From assembly GCF_003046315.1 (NCBI RefSeq), contig NZ_PZZP01000001.1:248001-312000 (forward strand): a stretch of 64,000 nucleotides of DNA. Reading direction: 5' to 3'. Positions 7,058-15,497 of this stretch are shown one piece after another. Under the pieces are notes generated by a model. That model was not told where the DNA came from and made no database searches. It saw only the letters and a program-made list of their open reading frames with translations. How positions within the stretch are numbered: position 1 is the stretch's first letter; each line of letters starts with the position of its first letter. The stretch is from Desmospora activa DSM 45169. Lineage in GTDB: Bacteria; Bacillota; Bacilli; Thermoactinomycetales; DSM-45169. Made by a program: the position numbers and the translations under genes.

Positions 7058-8787
7058 ATGATTTAAAAGAGGAGCCTCAGGTGGTCAAGGGAGAGCAGGT
7101 AGGGATCGCGGTCTTTTATCATGAGGGAAAAGTTCGGGCAGTGGATAATCGGTGTCCCCATATGGGTTTTCCGCTGCATATGGGATCGCTGTGTGACGGA
7201 ATATTAACCTGTCATTGGCACCATGCCCGCTTTGATCTGGAAAGCGGCGGAACACTAGACCCCTGGGCGGATGATGTCCCGACATATCGCACAGAAATTC
7301 GGGAGGGTGTCGTCTGGGTGCAGACCCTACCTCAAAATCGAAAGCGGCTTCAACACCATCGTGACCGTCTACGCGAAGGATTGGAACAAAACTTAAGCTT
7401 AGTGATCGCCAAGGCGGTCGTCGCTCTAATGGAGGGTGGCGAGTCACCGGAGAATATCGCGGCGATCGGGGTGGAATTTGGGACGACTCATCGTCGAGGC
7501 GGGTGGCGCTCCGGGTTGACCATACTGAGCGCCATGGTGAATCTATTGCCCAAGCTGGATCGGCGCGGTCAAGTGTTGGCATTGTATCAGGGCTTGCGCT
7601 GGATTGCCCAGGAAAGTGCCGGCATGGGGACACGTTTTCAGTTGGAGCCGCTGCCTGTAAAAGATGCGGATCCGGTCCGATTGATGCGCTGGTATCGTCA
7701 TTGTGTCGAGGTACGGGATGTGCAGGGAGCGGAACGAGTTTTATTGACGGCGATTCGGGCCGGTTTTAGCGATGAACAATTGTCTGATATGACGATGGCG
7801 GCAGTGACGGATCATTTTTATATGGATGTGGGCCATTCCCTTGATTTCCACAACAAGGCTTTTGAGGTATTAGCCAAGATTGGAGCGGACCAGCGTGAAC
7901 GGGTGCTTGTCTCTCTTCTTCCGCAGTTTGCAGGGGCGGAACGGAGTGAGGAGCTACACAGCTGGCAATCCCCGGTTGATTTGGTGACACCGTTGCAGCA
8001 GGCTTTCACCAAAGTGGAGAATCTCACCTTTGGCAATGACCGCGGCGGGGCGGGAGAAAAGGAATTAGTGCAAACGATTTTGGGAGATGATCCGCAGGCG
8101 ACGGTGGCAGAACTGGTGTCGGCTTTACAGGAGGGTATCGATCCCAGGCGGTTGGCGCAGTTGGTTACGCTGGCGGCAGCCACCCGTATTCGCCACTTCC
8201 ATGTACAAAATGATTTTCGCGATTGGGATACGGCCCTGCACACCTTTACCCATGCCCATGCCGTCCATGAGAGCTTGCGGCGCTCGGTGTCACCAGAGCT
8301 GATTCGTGGAATCTTTCATGCCGCCATGAGTGTGTATCTGGATCGCTTTCTCAATATCCCGGCGGCACGGGAACCGAAAGGAGATTTCGCTGAAGGAAAG
8401 GTGGCACCCCACCCGAAAGAATTGCTGGCGATTATGGATAAACAGCAGCAAGTGGCGGAAGCGGCCCAGTGGGTGAAGGTTTATCTCGATCGTGGCGGAG
8501 ATAAAAAGGAACTTTTCCGCACGCTGGGAGAAGCGCTGTTACGGGAAGATGCCGATTTTCACACCTATCAGGCGGTAGAGGCGGCGATGATGGAACATGA
8601 CCGTTGGACAGAAGAGGAAGGCGAATGGGCAGAGTCCGCACAGGAAACCATGATCCTGGCGATGACGCGATACCTGGCCGCTCATGCTCCCACTTCTCGC
8701 GAAGTGCCCCATATCGCGCGGATCGCATGGCGCTTGCACCGAGGGGAGAAATTGTTTGAGGAAGAGACGGAGCCGGAGGTTACCTGA
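7027..8787 (+). CDS. Rieske [2Fe-2S] protein with large helical C-terminal region
   Basis: 586 residues. The N-terminal ~110 residues are a Rieske domain with cluster ligands Cys43/His45 (CPHMG) and Cys62/His65 (CHWHH). The remaining ~470 residues are Ala/Leu/Arg-rich and predicted mainly helical, with several His (for example in HSLDFHNK, TRIRHFHVQND) that could bind metal or cofactor; no known domain is recognised. No signal peptide or membrane segment, so probably a soluble oxidoreductase component. ATG 7027 is chosen for AGGAG nine bases upstream; an upstream in-frame start lacks one. Confidence 0.8.
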   Translation: MAEWIRVGWLDDLKEEPQVVKGEQVGIAVFYHEGKVRAVDNRCPHMGFPLHMGSLCDGILTCHWHHARFDLESGGTLDPWADDVPTYRTEIREGVVWVQTLPQNRKRLQHHRDRLREGLEQNLSLVIAKAVVALMEGGESPENIAAIGVEFGTTHRRGGWRSGLTILSAMVNLLPKLDRRGQVLALYQGLRWIAQESAGMGTRFQLEPLPVKDADPVRLMRWYRHCVEVRDVQGAERVLLTAIRAGFSDEQLSDMTMAAVTDHFYMDVGHSLDFHNKAFEVLAKIGADQRERVLVSLLPQFAGAERSEELHSWQSPVDLVTPLQQAFTKVENLTFGNDRGGAGEKELVQTILGDDPQATVAELVSALQEGIDPRRLAQLVTLAAATRIRHFHVQNDFRDWDTALHTFTHAHAVHESLRRSVSPELIRGIFHAAMSVYLDRFLNIPAAREPKGDFAEGKVAPHPKELLAIMDKQQQVAEAAQWVKVYLDRGGDKKELFRTLGEALLREDADFHTYQAVEAAMMEHDRWTEEEGEWAESAQETMILAMTRYLAAHAPTSREVPHIARIAWRLHRGEKLFEEETEPEVT

Positions 8788-8793
8788 TTTTGT

Positions 8794-8817
8794 GGTCTGT
8801 TGATTCCCGAACAGACC
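8794..8817 (+). other. Intergenic stem-loop
   Basis: GGTCTGT and ACAGACC form a perfect 7-bp stem between the Rieske and N-acetyltransferase genes. No T-tract follows, so it is more likely an mRNA-processing or partial attenuation hairpin than a terminator. Confidence 0.35.
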
Positions 8818-8838
8818 TGAATACGAGGAGGAATCGAT

Positions 8839-9693
8839 ATGTCACAGGAGCCGTCGTGGGTGGCGAATTACCTGGATCTATTGCAATTGCCGCGGGAACA
8901 ACCGACGTTATCCTATCTGGGGAAGATTTGTCGTCGGCATCTCGCTATTTTTCCCTTTGAAAATGTCGGTAAACTGCTTGATTATTCCGAGGGGAGTCAT
9001 CGCTCCCGGCTGGTTCCGACGGTGGAGGAATTTTTAGAGAGGCGTCGTCAGTACCAGTTGGGCGGTACCTGTTATATTCTCAACTATCATTTGTTTCAGC
9101 TGTTGCGAGCGGTGGGATTTGATTGTGATCTGTTGCTGCTAGGGGAAGACCATCTGGCGATATTGGTGCGATTGCCGGAGGGAGAGCGGGTTTATGTGGA
9201 TGTAGGTTCAGCTGCTCCTTTATTTCAGCCGGTACGTTTTGAAAAAGAGACCGAAAACAGCACAGGGTTTGGCGGTCATGAGGTGCGATTGCGCTCGGTA
9301 GGGGAGAAGACAAGGCAATGGCAGTACACAAGTTATTTCGATGGACAATTGGGTGATCCAATCTGGACCTTTCAGCTTGATAATACGGCTTCATCGATCG
9401 AGGCGTTTGCCGATGTCATAGACCGTTCTTATCAAACGGATGGCGCCTTTATGAATTTGCTACGCTGTCAGGTATGGCAGTGGGAGCAAAAAAGAAGTCT
9501 TTCCCTGGTCAATAACCGTTTTCGAATTCGTTATCAGGATGGGACTGTCGAGAAACGAACATTAACCGACGGGGAAGCGATCCATCGGGTACTGGTGGAG
9601 GAGTTTGGTTATCCCGATTTTCCGACAAAGCAGGTAATGGGGATTTTAGAGGCACGAGGGGTCGATCTCTTTCAGGAAAAGGGTGCATCATAA
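8839..9693 (+). CDS. Arylamine N-acetyltransferase
   Basis: 284 residues, the usual NAT length. Catalytic triad visible: Cys78 (GGTCYILN), His105 (DHLAIL) and Asp121 (VDVGS). FPFENVGKLL near residue 38 matches the N-terminal FENL motif. Transfers acetyl or other acyl groups from CoA to arylamines/hydrazines. Start ATG 8839 is behind GAGGAGG. Lies 51 bases after the Rieske gene, so possibly cotranscribed; a strong terminator follows. Confidence 0.92.
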   Translation: MSQEPSWVANYLDLLQLPREQPTLSYLGKICRRHLAIFPFENVGKLLDYSEGSHRSRLVPTVEEFLERRRQYQLGGTCYILNYHLFQLLRAVGFDCDLLLLGEDHLAILVRLPEGERVYVDVGSAAPLFQPVRFEKETENSTGFGGHEVRLRSVGEKTRQWQYTSYFDGQLGDPIWTFQLDNTASSIEAFADVIDRSYQTDGAFMNLLRCQVWQWEQKRSLSLVNNRFRIRYQDGTVEKRTLTDGEAIHRVLVEEFGYPDFPTKQVMGILEARGVDLFQEKGAS

Positions 9694-9740
9694 TCGAGCA
9701 CGACTGTTCCCATTGGGAAATTGATACGCAACTGATTGAT

Positions 9741-9769
9741 ACGGGACCAATGTCCCGTCTTTTTTATTT
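9741..9769 (+). terminator. Terminator after N-acetyltransferase gene
   Basis: ACGGGAC-CAAT-GTCCCGT, a perfect 7-bp stem with tetraloop, followed by CTTTTTTATTT. Confidence 0.9.
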
Positions 9770-9785
9770 CAATTGTGTCGAATTA

Positions 9786-9814
9786 TTGAAAAGAACAACA
9801 AGTTCCAGGATAAT
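9786..9814 (+). promoter_or_regulatory. Sigma-A-type promoter for the acyl-CoA ligase gene
   Basis: TTGAAA (9786-9791), 17-base spacer, GATAAT (9809-9814), placed between the preceding terminator and the ligase start 40 bases downstream. Confidence 0.6.
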
Positions 9815-9854
9815 ATTATATGGCGATCAATAAAAAAACGTTGGGAGGTATCCT

Positions 9855-11366
9855 ATGGCTACCATCGGTGAATGTATTCGTCACCGCGCACGGCTCTCCC
9901 CGCAAATAGAAGCGGTTGTTTCCGGTGATAATCGTATTACTTTTGCTGATTTTAACCAGATGGTGAATCAACTGGCACACTATTTTATTTCTCATCAAGT
10001 GGAAAAGGGGGATCGGATCGCTTTAGTCTGTAACAATTCCATTCCCTTTCCCCTCCTCTTTATGGCGGCGGCCAAGGTGGGTGCGGTCATCATCCCGATC
10101 AATTGGCGCCTCAAAACGGCTGAAATACAATGGATTTTGGAGGATTGTAAGCCCTGTATGCTCTTCTATCACGAGGAGTTTGAACAGGTGGAACCCCTTT
10201 TAAACCTTCCTTTTCTCAAACAGGCCATCTGTGTCGGAACCGGGGAGCGGATTTATGATTCTTTTCGCGAGCGTTTTGCTTCCTTACCGCCTACGGAGCC
10301 AACGGTACTCGTGTTGGAGGAGGATCCCGCCCTTATCATCTATACCTCTGGCACAACCGGAAAACCCAAAGGGGTGATCTGTACTCACCGAAATGTTTAC
10401 AACGCTTGTTTATCCAACAACAATACGCTCGATCTGCGTATGGGCGATCGCTTTTTGTTTGTGACTCCTCTCTTTCATATCAGTGGGATGATCTTTACTG
10501 TTGGTGTCTGTGTACGGGGGATTACGCTGGTGTTAGGTACCCAGTTTCATCCGGTTGAAATATGGAATCAAATTGAAAAAGAACGAGTGACGGCGATGAT
10601 GTCCGTCCCTTCGATGTTGCCCTATATGCTTCAAACCCTGCAAGCCCGCGAATCGGATCCGCTTTCCCTGCGTTGGATCTTGTGTGGTGGCTCTCTCGTT
10701 CCCACACAGTTGATTCATGCCTTTAACGAGATGGGTTACCCGATCGCCCAGGTATATGGAGCAACGGAATACTCAGGAGCGATTACATACTGGATCCCGG
10801 AAATGGGAATCGAAAATTGCGGTTCGGTCGGAAAAGCCGTCTATCTTACCGAGTTGAAAATTGTAGACCCCACGACCAATGAAGCGGTGCCACCCGGGGA
10901 GATGGGGGAAGTGGTCTGCCGAGGGGATCTGATTTTTTCCGGCTATTGGAACAATCCGGAAGCGACAGAGGAGGTCATTCAAAACGGTTGGCTGCATACG
11001 CGGGATGTGGGTTGGATGGATGAAGAGGGCTTCCTCTACATCGTGGACCGCCTGCGGGATATGATTATTACCAGCGGAGAAAATGTTTTCCCGGCGGAAG
11101 TGGAGGCGGTGATTCAACAGCTGGATCAAGTAGCTGAATCGGCGGTAGTCGGTGTTAAGCATGATGTTTGGGGCGAGCTGGCTCGTGCTTATATCGTTCA
11201 AACCGAAGGTGGCACCCTTACCGAGGAACAGGTCTTGGCCCATGTTCACCAACATTTGGCGGAACATAAATTGCGCGAAGTGGTTTTTGTTGGCGAGTTG
11301 CCGCGAAATGGGATGGGCAAAGTGATGAAATATGTGTTGCGTGATCATGCTGTACAGGAAATCTAA
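9855..11366 (+). CDS. AMP-forming acyl-CoA synthetase (acyl-CoA ligase)
   Basis: 503 residues, ANL superfamily. AMP-binding P-loop IIYTSGTTGKPKGV at about residues 159-172; VYGATEYSG (A5 motif), CRGDLIFSGYWNNPEATEE, the hinge/A8 segment VDRLRDMIITSGENVFPAEVE, and catalytic C-terminal Lys in NGMGKVMK. Activates a carboxylate (probably a fatty or aromatic acid) to its CoA ester. Monocistronic between its own promoter and a terminator, without other beta-oxidation genes nearby, so the substrate is open. Confidence 0.92.
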   Translation: MATIGECIRHRARLSPQIEAVVSGDNRITFADFNQMVNQLAHYFISHQVEKGDRIALVCNNSIPFPLLFMAAAKVGAVIIPINWRLKTAEIQWILEDCKPCMLFYHEEFEQVEPLLNLPFLKQAICVGTGERIYDSFRERFASLPPTEPTVLVLEEDPALIIYTSGTTGKPKGVICTHRNVYNACLSNNNTLDLRMGDRFLFVTPLFHISGMIFTVGVCVRGITLVLGTQFHPVEIWNQIEKERVTAMMSVPSMLPYMLQTLQARESDPLSLRWILCGGSLVPTQLIHAFNEMGYPIAQVYGATEYSGAITYWIPEMGIENCGSVGKAVYLTELKIVDPTTNEAVPPGEMGEVVCRGDLIFSGYWNNPEATEEVIQNGWLHTRDVGWMDEEGFLYIVDRLRDMIITSGENVFPAEVEAVIQQLDQVAESAVVGVKHDVWGELARAYIVQTEGGTLTEEQVLAHVHQHLAEHKLREVVFVGELPRNGMGKVMKYVLRDHAVQEI

Positions 11367-11386
11367 GGCGGATTGATGCTTTCTCT

Positions 11387-11551
11387 GACTACCCAGCGGA
11401 ATCTCCGTAGACCCCCAACCGTATAGCGGCCACACATGCTTTTCTTTGGCCGCTGGCTGGGGACGGAGGAGATGGAGCGGACATCCCTACATCCTTGAAA
11501 GGGAAAGAGGAGCGAAACGGAAATCGTGACCCGGGCCTACTTTGCCATCAA
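11387..11551. repeat. Structured intergenic repeat, copy 1
   Basis: About 165 bp nearly identical, in inverted orientation, to 49251-49414. It contains a long imperfect hairpin: TCTCCGT..ACCCCCAACC...AGCGGCCA pairs with TGGCCGCTGGCTGGGG.ACGGAGGAGA. It also contains GGAGCGAAACGGAAATCG and ACCCGGGCC. It lies between a stop codon and that gene's terminator, so it is transcribed as 3' UTR. No open frame of note. Confidence 0.8.
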
Positions 11552-11556
11552 TCTTC

Positions 11557-11580
11557 ACCGCCGTTAAGGGCGGTTTTTTG
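11557..11580 (+). terminator. Terminator after acyl-CoA ligase gene and repeat
   Basis: ACCGCC-GTTAA-GGCGGT followed by TTTTTG. Confidence 0.8.
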
Positions 11581-11648
11581 TTGTCCTGTTTCTTTTATGG
11601 AGAAGTGAGTTGCACTATCATAAGATAGTAGGTACAAAGGAGGCGGGG

Positions 11649-12224
11649 ATGAGAAAGATCGTGCTGATTACTGTCTGTCTATTACTCGGATGCCTGTTTA
11701 TCGGTTGGATTTATCTGTGGTCGCTTGTATCGCAGTATGATGAACAAACCGATCCCTCCGCGAAGAGAGAAGTAGCGATTGTACTGGGGGCGGCGTTGTG
11801 GGATGGAGAACCCAGTCCTGCGCTGCGAGAGCGATTGGAAGCAGCTTTGCAACTGTATGAGGATGGATTGGTTGCACGGATCATTTTATCCGGCGGTGAA
11901 GGGAACGATGGGATCAGTGAGGCGGAAGGGATGAAACGATACCTGACCGCACGTGGGGTTCCGGCCGATGATCTGTTGTTGGAAGAAGAGGCGGCTAACA
12001 CACAGGAGAATCTTTCCTTTTCGCAAGCAATATTAAAAGAGGCGGGATTGACGGAGGTTTATATCGTCACACATGATTACCATATGTACCGGGCGATGAA
12101 AATCGCAGCGGAGTTGCAGCTAGAGGCGCAACCAGTGTCCGTTCACTCCCGTGTGTTGTTTAAGCCTTATCATAAAACCCGTGAAAGCTTGGCGTTGATC
12201 AAGTATTATCTGGTAAATGGCTAA
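11649..12224 (+). CDS. YdcF/SanA-family (DUF218) membrane-anchored protein
   Basis: 191 residues. One N-terminal membrane helix (about 4-25) and a DUF218 domain outside: VLGAALWDGEPSPALRERL, ILSGGEG, EGMKRYL, EEEAANTQENL and VTHDYHMYRA. Members such as SanA and YdcF influence envelope permeability; chemistry is unknown. ATG 11649 is behind AAAGGAGG and is preferred to an upstream in-frame codon. Followed by sfsA 46 bases later, so probably an operon. Confidence 0.85.
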   Translation: MRKIVLITVCLLLGCLFIGWIYLWSLVSQYDEQTDPSAKREVAIVLGAALWDGEPSPALRERLEAALQLYEDGLVARIILSGGEGNDGISEAEGMKRYLTARGVPADDLLLEEEAANTQENLSFSQAILKEAGLTEVYIVTHDYHMYRAMKIAAELQLEAQPVSVHSRVLFKPYHKTRESLALIKYYLVNG

Positions 12225-12270
12225 CGGTGAACAAACAAAACGTCCAAGTAGATAAATTAGAGGTGAACCA

Positions 12271-12972
12271 ATGGCCGTTATCATTCCAGGAGAAAAAGTG
12301 GAAGCAATCTTTATCGACCGCCCCAACCGATTTCAGGCGGTGGTGGAGATTGACGGGGAGCGGGAGACGGTTCATGTGCCCAACACCGGGCGCATGGATG
12401 AGATGCTTTTTCCGGGCACCCCGGTGGTGTTGGAACGGTCCGACAACCCCAAACGAAAACATCGCTACGGTCTGCGCTTTGTCAATAAAAATGGTCACTG
12501 GATCTGTATCTACTCCGCTCTGGCCAACCGCGTCTTCCGTGATGGGGTTGAATCGGGACAGATCAAGTGGGTACAGGGTTCTTTGCGTGGCGAAGTGAAG
12601 TACGGGGAGAGTCGCATGGATTTTCGCGTCGACGGAGATCCTCCCACTTGGGTGGAAGTAAAATGTGTTACTTTTGAGGAGAACGGGGTGGCCATGTTCC
12701 CTGACGCTCCTACCACCCGCGGACAAAAGCATGTGAATGAATTGATGCATGTCGTTCAGTCAGGGGATCGAGGCGCGATTGTCTTTGTTGCCTTTATGGA
12801 TTTCGTCCACCGCTTCACGCCTCACACCGCCATCGATCCCGCTTTGGCGCGAAAACTGCGTCAAGCCCGCGATCAAGGAATTCGCATTGATGCCTATCGT
12901 TGTTCCATCGATTTTGACGCCATCGAAATCGTGGATGAGATTCCAGTGGATTTGTCAGGCGGATCGGTATAA
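12271..12972 (+). CDS. sfsA: SfsA family protein
   Basis: 233 residues, family-typical. N-terminal OB-like half (VPNTGRMDEMLFPG is the DxGR/NTG region) and C-terminal nuclease-like half with VEVKCVTFEENGVAMFPDAPTTRG and the block GQKHVNELM. SfsA was named as a sugar-fermentation stimulation protein in E. coli and has been discussed as a DNA-binding/nuclease-like protein; the role here is unproven. Lies 46 bases after the YdcF gene. Confidence 0.93.
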   Translation: MAVIIPGEKVEAIFIDRPNRFQAVVEIDGERETVHVPNTGRMDEMLFPGTPVVLERSDNPKRKHRYGLRFVNKNGHWICIYSALANRVFRDGVESGQIKWVQGSLRGEVKYGESRMDFRVDGDPPTWVEVKCVTFEENGVAMFPDAPTTRGQKHVNELMHVVQSGDRGAIVFVAFMDFVHRFTPHTAIDPALARKLRQARDQGIRIDAYRCSIDFDAIEIVDEIPVDLSGGSV

Positions 12973-13051
12973 ACCCTAGTGATGGAATCCTGTTTGTTAT
13001 ATACTAAACGTATTCACCCACTTCCAGTGGGAATCAAAGGAGGGAAAACGC

Positions 13052-13174
13052 TTGTCCATCGGAATATGCCGTGAATGGTATACCGTGTCAGTTGCCAATA
13101 TCACCCATGTAATGGCCGCACACGGGATTCGTATGCCCTTTTTTAGCCATTCGCATATTCCAAAACAAGCGTAA
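13052..13174 (+). CDS. Leader peptide (40 residues) upstream of the ABC-F gene
   Basis: TTG 13052 lies 8 bases after AAAGGAGGG and opens a 40-codon frame (MSIGICREWYTVSVAN... ending HIPKQA). It resembles no family. Between it and the ABC-F gene is a perfect terminator hairpin. A small ORF with a very strong ribosome binding site followed by an attenuator is how many antibiotic-resistance ABC-F genes (for example vmlR) are controlled: drug-stalled ribosomes on the leader favour an antiterminator. Part of the leader (13083-13094) can pair with the terminator's 5' arm. Confidence 0.6.
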   Translation: MSIGICREWYTVSVANITHVMAAHGIRMPFFSHSHIPKQA

Positions 13175-13202
13175 GAACCTATCCTGAAGGAAGATTAAAA
13201 CC

Positions 13203-13237
13203 AACTACAGGCGAGGGATCTTGCCTGTGGTTTTTTT
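13203..13237 (+). terminator. Attenuator in the ABC-F leader
   Basis: AACTACAGGC (13203-13212) pairs with GCCTGTGGTT (13223-13232), one wobble, loop of 10 bases, then a run of seven T. It ends 25 bases before the ABC-F start. CCGTGTCAGTTG in the leader ORF (13083-13094) can pair with CAACTACAGG (13202-13211) with two single-base bulges, giving a competing antiterminator. Confidence 0.75.
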
Positions 13238-13261
13238 GTGTGCAAAAAAGGAGGAATCAGC

Positions 13262-14908
13262 ATGATTGTGTGTGCGGCTAACCGTGTGGGGAAAATGTGG
13301 GGCGGCAATTGGATTTTTCAGGATCTGTCCTTGGAGATACGGGAAGGAGAGCGGATCGGTCTGGTTGGACCCAATGGCTGCGGTAAAAGTACGCTGCTAC
13401 GGCTGTTGAGTGGCGAGGATCCCCCTGATCAAGGCGATCTCTTCTATGGAAAAGGGGTACAAGTGGGTTATTTGCGGCAAATTCCCGTTCAAGATGAGGA
13501 AAAGAGAGTCGAGCAGGTATTGCGTTCCGCTTTTGCCGATTTGATTGATCTGGGACGAAAAATGGAACAGTTGGAAACGGAGATGTCCGATCCCACCTTG
13601 TCAACACAGGAGTTGGAACGGATTTTGAACCGATACCAATCCTGTCAGGAAGAGTGGGAGCGACGTGGTGGCTATGAAATGGAAGCCAAAATGGAACGGG
13701 TGGTGCAAGGGCTTCATCTGCCCTCCGGAATGCTGGAGAGCCCTTTTCATCGTCTGAGTGGAGGTGAAAAAACCAAAGTGGAATTGGGACGGGTGCTGTT
13801 GCAGGAGCCAGAGTTGTTGCTGTTGGATGAGCCGACTAACCACTTGGATCTAAGGGCGATGGAGTGGTTGGAGGAGACGATTCGTCAACATCGAGGGGCA
13901 GTGGTAGTGGTCTCTCATGATCGCTATTTTCTCGACCGCATCGCGACAGCGATCGTTGATTTGGAAAACGGGGAGTGCGTCCGTTATCCCGATTGTGGCT
14001 ATACCGCTTTCGTCAAACGAAAGGAAGAGCGGCTGTTGGCGGAGTTTCACGCTTACCAGGAACAGCAGAAAAAGATTAAAAAGATGAAAGAGGCGATTAA
14101 ACGGTTACGCCAATGGGCTCATCAAGGCGATAACGAAAAGATGTACCGTCGGGCTGCCAGCATGGAAAAAGCGCTGGAACGGATAGAGAAAATTCAACGG
14201 CCACAACTGGAGCGAAAGAAGATCGATCTTACTTTTGCCGTCGGTGAGCGCAGCGGGCAAGAGGTATTCCGTTGTCAGGAGGTTTATAAAGAATTTGGAG
14301 AGCGTACGGTGTTGGAAGATGTCAACCTACAGATACGGTTTGGAGAAAAGGCGGCCATCATCGGGGAAAACGGCAGCGGCAAATCCACTTTGCTCAAAAT
14401 TTTGTTGGGGGAGATGGAGCCGGACTTAGGAGACGCCGTGCAGGGTCCGTCGGTGCATGTGGGATATCTATCGCAACAAGGGTGGGAAGGAGACGGTGAA
14501 ACCACAGTGGTGGATGCCTTCCGTGAAGAAGTGGCGGTGGATGAGGGGAAAGCGCGTCAGCTGTTGGCTCGGTTTTTATTCTACGGCTATGCCGTCTTTC
14601 GCAAAGTGAAAGATCTGAGCGGTGGTGAACGGATGCGCCTCCGTTTGGCACAGTTGATGCATCAGGATCTCAATGCGCTGGTGTTGGATGAACCGACCAA
14701 CCATCTAGACATCGATTCCCGTGAGGTCTTGGAGGAGGCCTTGGCCGAATTCCCCGGCAGCATTATCGCCGTCTCCCATGATCGCTATTTCCTCAACAAA
14801 TTGTTTGCCCCCACATACTGGTTGCAGCAGGGAACATTGACCCGGTTTGAGGGCAACTACGATGAAATGAAGGCGGAGTGGAAACGGCGCGGCATTGGGG
14901 CGGAATAA
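13262..14908 (+). CDS. ABC-F family ATPase, probable ribosome-protection protein
   Basis: 548 residues with two ATPase domains and no membrane segments: Walker A GPNGCGKST and GENGSGKST, signatures LSGGEKTKVELGR and LSGGERMRLRLAQ, Walker B LLLLDEPTNHLD and ALVLDEPTNHLD. The Lys/Arg-rich coiled linker (EEQQKKIKKMKEAIKRLRQ region, ~265-325) is where ABC-F proteins reach the ribosomal P/E site. No long C-terminal tail. ATG 13262 follows AAGGAGG. The leader peptide and attenuator upstream suggest drug-induced expression and hence an antibiotic-resistance (ARE) ABC-F rather than a housekeeping translation factor. Confidence 0.88.
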   Translation: MIVCAANRVGKMWGGNWIFQDLSLEIREGERIGLVGPNGCGKSTLLRLLSGEDPPDQGDLFYGKGVQVGYLRQIPVQDEEKRVEQVLRSAFADLIDLGRKMEQLETEMSDPTLSTQELERILNRYQSCQEEWERRGGYEMEAKMERVVQGLHLPSGMLESPFHRLSGGEKTKVELGRVLLQEPELLLLDEPTNHLDLRAMEWLEETIRQHRGAVVVVSHDRYFLDRIATAIVDLENGECVRYPDCGYTAFVKRKEERLLAEFHAYQEQQKKIKKMKEAIKRLRQWAHQGDNEKMYRRAASMEKALERIEKIQRPQLERKKIDLTFAVGERSGQEVFRCQEVYKEFGERTVLEDVNLQIRFGEKAAIIGENGSGKSTLLKILLGEMEPDLGDAVQGPSVHVGYLSQQGWEGDGETTVVDAFREEVAVDEGKARQLLARFLFYGYAVFRKVKDLSGGERMRLRLAQLMHQDLNALVLDEPTNHLDIDSREVLEEALAEFPGSIIAVSHDRYFLNKLFAPTYWLQQGTLTRFEGNYDEMKAEWKRRGIGAE

Positions 14909-15041
14909 TGAACCGCTCCTGCTTTTATCCTCGACTTAGCAAAAGAGGGTGAAGGAGATTTAACTTACCGATCGATGAACTACCATGGTGGGTTCCGGGG
15001 TGAATCCAGCTGAAGCTGCCATAGTTGTGGCAACACGGAAT

Positions 15042-15077
15042 AAAAAAGCTGGCACCTGTTGTGGTGCTAGCTTTTTT
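15042..15077. terminator. Bidirectional terminator (ABC-F / Rpn relic)
   Basis: AAAAAAGCTgGCACC and GGTGCtAGCTTTTTT form a symmetrical stem with runs of A and T on both sides, serving convergent genes. Confidence 0.85.
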
Positions 15078-15082
15078 CACGA

Positions 15083-15390
15083 TTAATGCTTCTCCTTTTT
15101 CCGTAGCGCTTGCAACTCCGCCTCAGATAAACCGGTCACTTCCATGATGGTTGCAAGGTCCATGCCTTTGGCCAGCATTTTTTTGCGACAGAATAAAAGC
15201 CTTCCATCTTACCTTCCATCTTGGCGGAGTGTAGTCTGGATCGCTCGTCCAACAAAGCTTTTTGGCGTGATTCATAAAGGAGCCGTGCTTCTTTATCTTG
15301 GCTAAGAAGTTCCAAGGTAGTCATCGCTTTTTTCAATTCCGGCTTTTCCATGGCCAGTTCACCCCATTCTTCTTTCCAAATGTTCCCCAT
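15083..15390 (-). pseudogene. Rpn-family (PD-(D/E)XK nuclease transposase) C-terminal fragment, frameshifted
   Basis: On the minus strand the frame from 15390 encodes MEKPELKKAMTTLELLSQDK, then RLLYESRQKALLDE and KMEGKMEG, the usual C-terminal region of Rpn/PDDEXK transposase-like proteins. At about 15185-15195, at a run of A/T, the frame shifts; the other frame continues MLAKGMDLATIMEVTGLSE...LRKKEKH to a stop at 15083, completing the family's C-terminus. The N-terminal nuclease domain is missing. A dead remnant. Confidence 0.65.
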
Positions 15391-15497
15391 CTATTCACTT
15401 TCGATCATCCGTTTTATCCAATTGCGCATTTGAACATTTTCCGCTAAACAAGTAGGATGAAGAGAGTTTTGTTAACGGCTAGAAAGGGGAATCATCG

